A program made the translations under genes and the position numbers. A stretch of 64,000 bases of DNA from Neonectria sp. B-13. Lineage: Eukaryota; Ascomycota; Sordariomycetes; Hypocreales; Nectriaceae. Shown here one piece after another: positions 55,801 to 64,000 of this stretch. Position 1 is the first letter of the stretch. Each line of letters starts with the position of its first letter. Under the pieces are notes generated by a model. It had not been told where the DNA came from, made no database searches, and saw nothing but the letters and a program-made list of their open reading frames with translations. The stretch is taken from assembly GCA_002682825.1 (NCBI GenBank), contig NOKP01000011.1:186420-250419 (forward strand), read 5' to 3'.

Positions 55801-56789
55801 GGCCCAGGGGTTGCGGGGGGAGAGCGCTCCCACACATCCGCCCGCTGAAGCCCCTACCACCACCACTGAGTAGCGGAGGCTAGGCTAGGTACGGACACCG
55901 TGATGGAGGCGCCCGAAAGGCGCAAAGTCGTTTTGGCGTAGAAAGGGAACCGTCCGGGGTGGTGGAGGGGACGGACCAGACGTCTGTCTGGGGCTCTCTG
56001 GGCGCTTTTGCTTGGCAGGTACAGTGTCGTCAGCGCAGTCCTACAGTGGTCCAGTAGGTGGCCGTATAGGTCTTCAGGTACTTATTTAGTCTGGCCGCCG
56101 TTCGTCATCCCTCGCCCGCAGCCGCCGCTCAGCCACATCAGCCCAATTTCTTCTTCCCTCGTCCACTCCACACCACCCACCACGCCCACAATCCACCACC
56201 ACAAGCACCCACCACAGGCCACATCCCTCCGGCTCACACCCATCCATCAAGTTTGGTTCCCCATCCGTTTGGGAAGTTGTGTCTGCTTGTCGTGTCCTGT
56301 CTTGTCCTATCCTGTCCTACCTGGTCTCGCCTTGCTTTGCCCAACAACTTCCAACAGTGAGTGTGCCGCCGCAACACATCACATCAGAACAGCAAACGTC
56401 TGGTCGTTCGTTTTAAATACTCCCTCGTCCTCTCTTCGCCCATCCGACTGCTGCTGCCCGACTGCCTCCGACACCACCTCTCGCTGGTCACCGTCACCGT
56501 CACCACCGTCGCCGTCTCTCGGTCCATTGTCGCACCATCATACAAGCTATCTTTCGTAGCTGCTGCCCTCGTCGCTCTTGTCACCCTCGTCGCCGTCGCT
56601 GCCGCTGTCGCATAAGACATCTCGTCCAGCGACGCCACCTTCTGTCCCGTCGCCCGCCCTCGCTCGGGAATGTGAGCGACCACCCCAACGAGCTCCACGC
56701 CCACACAGAACACGACGCCCATTACCGCCTTGGATCTTAGCCCACCTCCCACTCCGGGACAAAGCTCTCGCTGAGCCCCCGACGCTACC
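52896..56789. other. Intergenic 3.9 kb, no supported gene
   Basis: Short ORFs on both strands without domains. A GCAGCGT repeat occurs at 53872-53897. The last 700 bases are C/T-rich leader of the RhoGAP gene. Nothing else was recognised. Confidence 0.5.
53872..53897. repeat. GCAGCGT tandem repeat
   Basis: Three and a half copies of a 7-bp unit. Confidence 0.8.
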
Positions 56790-59488
56790 ATGGCTTCTGA
56801 ATACCACGGCCCGGCCTCTGAGGCTTTTCCTCCCCAACACCAACGCGACATATCCGCCACCATGTCCCTGGGCAACTCTCCGACGAGCCCCCAGGCACCA
56901 TCATCCGACAATGGTGGTGCCGTTGTCGACAACACCTCCAACGGCAACCAGAGCACCGATGGCAACGACCTGCCGCCCCCTCCGAACTCGACCGGTGCGA
57001 GCCCCGAGCAGCTCAAGCAGGTCTCCGACGTCCTGACCTCCGAAGTACGCCTGACATACATCCGCCCACGATTGATGCCCGAACATGCGCTGATGGAATA
57101 TCTAGATTGGCATCGCCACCCTGCTGAACCGCCTCAAGCAGAGCATAGCTTCCGCAAAGGTAAGTCGAGCTCCCCAATAGCCCCCCCACCTCCAACGACC
57201 TGCCTCCTTCGCTCCGCGGGGCTTCTGCCAGCACCTGCTCACATCGCCCTCGCAGGAATTCGCCCTGTTCCTCAAGAAGCGATCATCCCTCGAAGAAGAC
57301 CATGCCCAGGGTCTCAAGAAGCTCAGCCGCTCCACCCAGGATAGCATGCGCCGCCCCGACCATCGCCAAGGTTCCTTCGGTGCCGCCTACGATGAGATGA
57401 TGCTCACCCACGACCGCATGGCCGAAAACGGCGTGCAGTTTGCCTCCTCCCTCCACCAGATGCACGACGAGCTCATTGAGCTCGCCGCCAAGTCGGAGCG
57501 CAACCGCAAGACCTGGAAAACCAATGGCCTTTCCGCCGAGCAAAAGGTCGCCGATATGGAGCAGGCCATGCGCAAGAGCAAGTCCAAGTACGATGCCCTC
57601 TCCGACGACTACGAGCGGGTCAAGACGGGTGAGGCACGGCAGAGCGGAAAGATGTTTGGTCTCAAGGGTCACAAATCGGCTGCCCAGCACGAGGAGGAAC
57701 TGCACAAGAAGGTCGTGGCCGCCGACCAGACGTACAAGCAACACGTCCAAGCATTGCAGACGGAGAAGGCTCAGCTACTATCCACGACACGGCCCGAGGC
57801 AGTCAAGACCCTCCAGGGTGTCATCCACGAGATTGACTTGGGAGTGTCGGTGCAGATGCAAAACTTTGGTACGTTGCCCGGGTTTGACAGGCCTCTTGAC
57901 AGGCCTCGACTGGCCTCACATTGCAGCCCCAGCTAACGAGACGTTTAGCTGTGTTGAACGAGAAACTGTTGCTGAGCAATGGCTTGAACGTCAGCCCCAT
58001 CCGGGGCCCAGGAGGCGATGGTGGTCAGCGTAGCTTGCGGCAGGCCGTCTTGTCTATCGATAACGACAAGGACTTGAACAGCTATGTCGCAGCCCAGCAT
58101 AGAAACTTGCCGCCCGGCAGTGGGGAGATCAAGTATGAGCGCAATCCAGTAAGTCCAGCACTATCTTCAGTCCACATGGCATATTGCTCACCACTCTCAT
58201 AGGTGCTCGGCCAAACCTCCTCTAGCAACCAGGCGACAAGCGGTCCTTTGCAACAGCCTAATCTAGGACAGGCACCTACTTCATTCAACCCGCAGCCCCT
58301 GGGTCCCGGTTCAAGGTCTAGTACTCTCGGTCTTGGACCCCTCACCGGCTTATCTCAAACGTCTACTGGATTGGACCCTCCCTTCCCCCCCGGGGGCCCT
58401 TCTGATGAACCGCGCCCTTTCTCGCAGTCTCATAACCGGAGCTTCAGCCAAGGGACCACGCCGGCTTCGCAAGGTGGACATCCTCCCCAGGTCTCCGGCC
58501 GAGCCCCTACACAGCGATATGGGAACGGAGGTGGCGGCTCGTTCGGCTCATCAGGGCCACCTCAACTCGGTGCTCTGCCCTTCCAGCCATCTTCCGGGCC
58601 ATCTCCTCCTCCGCCCTCAGCACCATACCAGGTTCCTCCCCAGGAGCTTTCGGGGAGCACCCCAGGTCCGGGAGGGCTGTCTGGTACCGGACGCTCGCCA
58701 CCTCCATACGGAGCCCCTAATCAGCCTCCTCCTGGAGCTTTGGGCGGAGCATCGGCGCCTACTAGGCCCGTGTTTGGCCTGTCGTTAAGCCGCCTCTACG
58801 AGCGTGACGGCCTAGCAGTACCCATGGTTATTTACCAGTGCATTCAGGCTGCCGATCTGTACGGTTTGGCCCTCGAGGGCATCTACCGACAGTCTGGTTC
58901 CGTGAACCACATCCAGAAGCTCAAGAACATGTTCGATACTGGTATGCTTTTCACCTGTGTCGACCTTAAAGTGATGCCGTCTAACCGTTGAATAGATTCT
59001 TCAAACCCAGCTCTCGATTTCAGAAATCCCGAGAACTTCTACCACGATGTCAACAGCGTCACCGGCCTGCTGAAGCTGTTCTTGCGTGACCTCCCTGACC
59101 CGCTCTTCACCCACGAGCACCATGACAGCTTCGTTGCTGCGGCCAGTGAGTTTCCCTCCATTCTCAAGACGAACAATCCACACGGAACCTGGAACTAACC
59201 TCGCCCGCAGAGCATGACGATGACGTGGTCCGCCGCGACTCTCTACACGCCATCATTAACAGCCTCCCTGATCCCAACTACGCCACCCTTCGCGCCCTTA
59301 CGCTCCACCTCTACCGGGTCATGGACAACGCCCACACCAACCGCATGAACTCGCACAACCTCGCCGTCATCTTCGGACCCACCCTCATGGGCACCGATCC
59401 TAGCACTGCCATCGCGGATGCTGGCTGGCAGATCAAGGTCATCGACACTATCCTGCAGAACACGTACCAGATATTCGACGAGGATTAA
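56790..59488 (+). CDS. RGD1: F-BAR and RhoGAP protein, Rgd1-like
   Basis: Seven exons: 56790-57044, 57106-57159, 57256-57868, 57949-58148, 58203-58941, 58996-59145 and 59211-59488, 762 residues. All introns are 54-96 bp and most show CTAAC-type branch sites. The N-terminal tail is Pro/Ser-rich. The F-BAR domain follows (about 86-330), with IGIATLLNRLKQSIASAK and EFALFLKKRSSLEEDHAQGL, a membrane-curving dimer. A long Pro/Gly/Ser linker leads to the RhoGAP domain (about 575-762). The Arg finger is in LEGIYRQSG (about R603) and the core ends with NRMNSHNLAVIFGPTLMG. In yeast Rgd1 stimulates GTP hydrolysis on Rho3 and Rho4 in polarity and cell-wall stress. The domain pair makes Rgd1 the best match; the exact partner GTPase here is inferred. 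Confidence 0.93.
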
Positions 59489-60942
59489 GCTTCTCAACCC
59501 TCGAAGTTGTACGCATATGGACTGCACTTATCACTCGGAACTATTTTAGGACGGGAAGAGGAAAGATTGATTTCGAACCTGCATGGCGTCTACATTTTCT
59601 ATGCGTGCGTGTTTCTGGGTTTCTGGGTTTCTGCTTGTAATGTTCTCTAATGTAAGACTACTGGGGAGGCCTATGCCGTCGCATCTAACACATATTTACG
59701 TCTCGAATATGCATCTTTCCCGTATCTTACTTTTTGCTCGCATCATCCTACCCTCCCACTTTCCCTCGTCTCTATGCCTCTGTGTCGTTTTTCTTCCTTG
59801 GGGGACTGAGAGCCGCCAGTAATTGGCGGCTACATTTAATGCCCTTTCGTTGGTCCCCATTTCTCTTCCTCCTGGAGCTGGAGCAGGCTGTGTTCCTGGG
59901 TTGGGAGAAGATTGGACAGCATCAGGATAGCGTAGGATAGGACACGCACGGCAAGAATATGGGTTTTAATACATGCATGGATGGGGGGAGGCTCTCTACT
60001 ATTTCCACTCTGGTCTCTCTAGTAGCTGTTTGATGATTCCTAGTGACGGTGCTGGAAAATTGAACACCGTCCAGTGCTCTGCGCCCATGTAGTCCCTGTA
60101 TGTTGTGTTGACTCGTGCCTGCCTGCGGCTTGTTCGTGAGATGTCGAGGTGACGTGAGCTGACGTGGTGTGAAGCGAGGCCGAGTCCTTGTGCGACCGTG
60201 ATATGGGCGCTGCTGGAGCAACGCCTCGTAAGCTCGCACCACGAACATCTCCACCGGTCGTTTCAACTTCACAAAGCAACGCGGCTCATCAACCGGATAT
60301 GGTCCGAATAAGACTCAACTGACCATCTATCTATCCATGGACAAGTTTGTTACAAAGAAACCCAATGACCCCAGTAGCTACGGGAGCCAACGCGCACGTA
60401 CACAGCGGACCAGAACGCTCCTCAACCGATGCGCATGATTTCCCACGCATCCATTCGTTCGTACATTTGTGCAATGCTATACCTCCGCTGTCCCTTTCCC
60501 AAATGCAGCGCCATGCAAATGCACAACAAACAAAAGGGTATAAGACCCCTGCTGCAAATCGGGACACTTCCCTTCACCCCTATCCTGTACCCTAACCCGT
60601 CTCCATGAGAATTGTATCATTTTCGCACCATCTCTGTTCCCGATGCTGCTCTGAATTTGTAAATGATGCGTTTGTTGGATTTGTGCGAGTGTCGTTATGT
60701 TCGTTGAAGGGGTATAACCCGCGTGATGATGATGATGTTGATGATGATATGGAAATAAAATAACAAGCCGACCAAGACAAACTAAAGAGAAACCGAGCGA
60801 AAGGGATGGAACCCCCGAGAATAATAGAAAGGTATATGAAAGGATGATGTCACTCTGTGTGATGTGGTAACTAAAGAGTTTTGTTGGTCCCTTGAATAAC
60901 CAAAGTGAGATGTATGGTGGCATTAATGGCAGCTCTCAATCT
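59489..60942. other. Intergenic between convergent RGD1-like and MED12 genes
   Basis: 1.45 kb of presumed 3' UTR sequence. A GATGAT microsatellite sits at about 60723-60750. No gene was supported. Confidence 0.5.
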
Positions 60943-63900
60943 TCACTGAATCTTGATCGCTTCGAACAGACCGAGGCTTAGGCTCGTGTCGTTCTCGCCC
61001 ACGTTGGGCGTCGGCTCGCTCAGCAACTCCCACCGTCGTAGGACAAACGGGCTGAGGCGCTCCTGGACAGCTGGCCCGATGCCGTACATGGCGCCCATCC
61101 CGCGGGCAGCGGCACTGTGGGCCGTCGCGGGCTTCTCGCGGTGCGAGAGCATCAAGTGTTCCGCGGGGCCCGGGTGCGGTGCGCTGAAGAGGTAGTAGAG
61201 GCGCGGGTCGGATGAGGTATTGAGGCTAGGCGTAGAACCAGGGGTGAGGAGAATGGATTTAGCGCACTGAGCGCGCAAGTCCTCGGGGAGAGCGTCGACG
61301 AGCAGGATGGCCATATCCATAACCTGCTGGGGTAGCGAGCCGGTGGTGCCGGGGGGAAGAGTCTCGAGCTCGAGCATGAGGCCACAGAGGACGAGGACGA
61401 TGCGAGCTCGCGTGTCGTGTCCGGCCGGGATAGGCGGTCTAGTGGCTGACGCGCTCGGCAAAGGGGCCGATGGCGGCTCCGAGGACAAGCAATGCAGCGT
61501 GACGAAACGAAGCATTGCAGGGAGCCAGTGCTGGAGAGCTGCTGCGTGAACCCCAGGTCTTTCCTGCGGTCCACCTGCAATTATCTCCCAGAGGTCTGTA
61601 AGCTTCTCCACCATGGCGATAGTCAACTGCGCCGTCTTGGGGGGCGGATGCCCGGATACGATGGCTTCCACAACCTCCAGGAGGTTCTCAGCCATGTGGA
61701 TCGACTGGTTCGATGACGACTCGGTGAGGTTGGTGGCCTTTGTTGAGGGAATGAGGTCCAGGAAGCTTGTCTGAGCCTGACTCTTCAGATGCTGAGTAAT
61801 GTCGTCGCTCAGGCAAGGGAGGAGGCTCGTCCACATAATGTTGCCTGCCTCAATGGCGCGATCCATAGCCTTCGCAAAGAGGTCGAAGCGCGAGCCATGC
61901 TCCTCGCTCCCGCCTGAATGCTGCTGAGACATGGACAGGTCGAGGTTCAGCTTGAGTTGGCAGAATGGCAGAGTCAGCTCGTTGGCCAGTTGCAGGATCC
62001 GGTCAAAGGACATGAATAAGTCCTCGGGCTCCCCTGGTACCAGGAGATTGGTGGTGACTTTCTGGACCAAGTCGCCGGCTTCAGGCAGGGATTTGAGACT
62101 CAGCGCATGAGACACCCCAATAGAATCCACCAAGACCAGCAGGCGAAGCGTTTCTAGAAGGCTTTCCTGGCAGAGAGTGTCGTTTAGAGGCAGGTCTATT
62201 CCACTGCTATGATTTCTCAGGCCAGAGTACTCTAACAGAGCATTCTTCACGAGGTTCAAGAGGCCCTTGGATTGCTCTGACTTGGCACATCTTTGCTCGG
62301 TGCGAAAACGGTAGCCCTCCTCGGAAGAGAGGCCCGTGGCAGCAGGCAACGGCGTGATGATGAGCTGCAGCAGCTCCTGGAGATAGGTTGCTGAACCATA
62401 CTGTTTTGTTGCAGCCTCCATTGTTGAAGCGGACGATGGAGCGCTTGCCGTGCTCAAAATAATAGGCATTGCCAGACAGCCGGTGCTGATGAGGAGAGGG
62501 AGTAGATCCGAAAGTCGAGGTCGCTCCGCCATCGAGCGAACGTGGCTGGTCCAGTCCGTCATGAGCTTGTCAAAATGCTGGGCATCAAACACTCGAGTCC
62601 TCGCGAGCAGCGTCGCAAATATCCGACGAGCGTCGTCCTTCTTCGCCCAACCTCGCTCAAGTCGGGGAATGATAGTGCGAAACAGTCGGTTCATGGTCGG
62701 AGGATCCAGTCGAGTCCCACTTGACAGAAGCTTCTCGATTTCCTCAGCAACCTCTCCTTCAGCACTTTGCGCTGGTGTATTCATTATGTCCGAGACAGGC
62801 GAGCATGCATCGATGGCGTTGTTCCGATCGCTTTGCAGCAACTCATCGCTCAGCGAATGTGCAATTTCTTCGTGGCCCGCCATGCGTCGAGCCAGAGTGG
62901 ATAGTGCTGCAAGTAAGGGTCGGGGAACAATTCCTTGCTCCTGGTTAATCGACTTTAGGCGCTGGATAAGGCTGTTGAATAAAGTCTCTGCGCTGCCGAT
63001 GGCGAGAAAGATTTGGAGGTTCGAGTTGATGGTATCGGCGCAAGACGCTAGGATTTCCGCGTCTCCCGATTTTACAGAGGCTTTCAAGACATCTGACAGC
63101 ATTGTGAAGTCCTCAACCGTCTCCATGATCTCACGGACAGAGGTGAACATGGAAAGAGACATGGGAGACGGCTCCTTTTTAGAAAACCGGATGGTTAGGA
63201 TATCACGGAGTTGAGCACCAACGCAGCTCCTCAGGGCTTTGCTGCTGTTTCGAATCCTCCGGAGAAGCTTCTGGAGGGACAATGGCTTCCTTCCAGACAG
63301 CGGGTCGCCTGCGGGCAACGGTAGCCCGAGACTGTGTTTGAGGCACTTGACAGCGTTCATAATGTTCTGCTCTTCATCAGCGATAGAGTAGTTCCCAGCT
63401 CGTCTTAGGAGATTTCCTCTCTCGGCCCTTCTCTTCTCGGAGAGAGCATGGAGGGGTAATTCGACAAGTAATCTGGTTGAACAGGGGCCGTCGTCCGGGT
63501 CTATGTCGGCTGCGTCGTGGTAGCCACCACGAGCGATCACCCACTGTACATACTGAGGGACGGAGAATTGCCCAGTTCGCACAAGTTCTGTCACCAGGAG
63601 GTACACAAGTTCTTTGCGGGTTTTGTCGTGGGTGGCGATACCATCCAAGATCTCAAGAATTGCCGTCGTAGGGTTGACCCGGAAGGGACTCCAAGCTCTA
63701 ATCAGGTTGGCTGCGACGTAGACTTTAGCCAGTCCTGGGCGATGGAATGAGGTGGCCCATTCGACAAGGGTCTTGATAATTAAGGGTTTGCTGTCGCTCG
63801 TTGCCCAGCATTTCCTGGCGAGTTCTCGGTCGATGGGCTCCTTCAATGCGGCGTCCAGTAGTTTGACCAGTTGATTTCGTCCAGCGGGTAAGGAATTGGA

Positions 63901-64000
63901 GCTCGAAACTAAAAGCCGAGAGTTTCGTATTTGAATCGCATTGATGGTGTTTCGCATTGTCTCGTCGTCCGAACCCAAAACGTCCTGGAGGGTTTCTCGA
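60943..64000 (-). CDS. MED12: Mediator complex subunit 12 (Srb8), C-terminal part (partial)
   Basis: An ORF of over 1010 codons runs from the window's right edge to the stop at 60943; the frame stays open through 64000, so the 5' part is missing. The sequence shows the helical, Leu-rich Med12 middle and C-terminal regions: LVKLLDAALKEPIDRELARK, LAKVYVAANLIRAWSPF and, near the end, LQLANELTLPFCQLKLNLDL with AMDRAIEAGNIMWTSLLPCL. Med12, with Med13, CDK8 and cyclin C, forms the Mediator kinase module that represses or tunes Pol II transcription. No intron is visible in this part. Confidence is good for the family, less for the C-terminal boundary. Confidence 0.88.
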   Translation of the reverse strand, partial: RETLQDVLGSDDETMRNTINAIQIRNSRLLVSSSNSLPAGRNQLVKLLDAALKEPIDRELARKCWATSDSKPLIIKTLVEWATSFHRPGLAKVYVAANLIRAWSPFRVNPTTAILEILDGIATHDKTRKELVYLLVTELVRTGQFSVPQYVQWVIARGGYHDAADIDPDDGPCSTRLLVELPLHALSEKRRAERGNLLRRAGNYSIADEEQNIMNAVKCLKHSLGLPLPAGDPLSGRKPLSLQKLLRRIRNSSKALRSCVGAQLRDILTIRFSKKEPSPMSLSMFTSVREIMETVEDFTMLSDVLKASVKSGDAEILASCADTINSNLQIFLAIGSAETLFNSLIQRLKSINQEQGIVPRPLLAALSTLARRMAGHEEIAHSLSDELLQSDRNNAIDACSPVSDIMNTPAQSAEGEVAEEIEKLLSSGTRLDPPTMNRLFRTIIPRLERGWAKKDDARRIFATLLARTRVFDAQHFDKLMTDWTSHVRSMAERPRLSDLLPLLISTGCLAMPIILSTASAPSSASTMEAATKQYGSATYLQELLQLIITPLPAATGLSSEEGYRFRTEQRCAKSEQSKGLLNLVKNALLEYSGLRNHSSGIDLPLNDTLCQESLLETLRLLVLVDSIGVSHALSLKSLPEAGDLVQKVTTNLLVPGEPEDLFMSFDRILQLANELTLPFCQLKLNLDLSMSQQHSGGSEEHGSRFDLFAKAMDRAIEAGNIMWTSLLPCLSDDITQHLKSQAQTSFLDLIPSTKATNLTESSSNQSIHMAENLLEVVEAIVSGHPPPKTAQLTIAMVEKLTDLWEIIAGGPQERPGVHAAALQHWLPAMLRFVTLHCLSSEPPSAPLPSASATRPPIPAGHDTRARIVLVLCGLMLELETLPPGTTGSLPQQVMDMAILLVDALPEDLRAQCAKSILLTPGSTPSLNTSSDPRLYYLFSAPHPGPAEHLMLSHREKPATAHSAAARGMGAMYGIGPAVQERLSPFVLRRWELLSEPTPNVGENDTSLSLGLFEAIKIQ

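Noticed and set aside
62450..63214. 254-codon plus-strand ORF
   Set aside because: Antisense to MED12, Ser/Arg-rich, no domain.

Overview
The window is nuclear DNA of a filamentous ascomycete (Pezizomycotina). The evidence is single-copy eukaryotic genes with short introns (49-128 bp) that carry GTRNGT-like donors and CTRAC branch sites 10-25 bases before the acceptor, long untranslated leaders, and families restricted to filamentous fungi. These include a RID/Masc1-type cytosine methyltransferase and the fungal HNH-nuclease family. A sordariomycete, perhaps hypocrealean, seems likely, but that is inference. No transposon, rRNA, tRNA or CRISPR array could be supported.

Layout. 0-5 kb: 3' end of a BRCT-domain gene, a short-chain dehydrogenase, and a 918-residue low-complexity protein with 78-bp tandem repeats. 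7.7-14.2 kb: SEN1, the RNA/DNA helicase of transcription termination (five exons, Walker A split by an intron). 15-23 kb: a compact nucleic-acid block with a HhH-GPD DNA glycosylase on the minus strand, divergent from a RID-like DNA methyltransferase, followed by an SF1 helicase of 797 residues. 26-28 kb: a C2H2 zinc-finger protein with a predicted membrane anchor. 28.7-33.7 kb: exosome subunit RRP40 and ribosome-associated Hsp70 SSZ1 share a divergent promoter, followed by an NT-C2 domain protein. 37.4-38.4 kb: an APH-like kinase isolated in a gene-poor, AT-richer stretch. 38.9-43.9 kb: POP1, a GFA/CENP-V protein and an EAF-type elongation factor. 44.5-45.7 kb: a decayed HNH-nuclease gene. 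50.7-52.9 kb: an RBR-type ubiquitin-ligase-like protein. 56.8-59.5 kb: an F-BAR/RhoGAP protein like Rgd1. 60.9-64 kb: the C-terminal part of Mediator subunit 12.

Most conserved genes serve RNA metabolism and transcription (SEN1, RRP40, POP1, EAF, MED12) or translation (SSZ1). The stand-out locus is the RID-like methyltransferase. Its catalytic motifs are all intact, yet the reading frame holds one in-frame TAG at 18314-18316. It sits where a tryptophan would be expected, has a U before the A, and lies in a small predicted hairpin loop. It may be a fresh nonsense mutation, or a stop recoded by the sexual-stage A-to-I mRNA editing known from Sordariomycetes. A second unusual gene is the RBR protein, whose RING2 lacks the catalytic cysteine.
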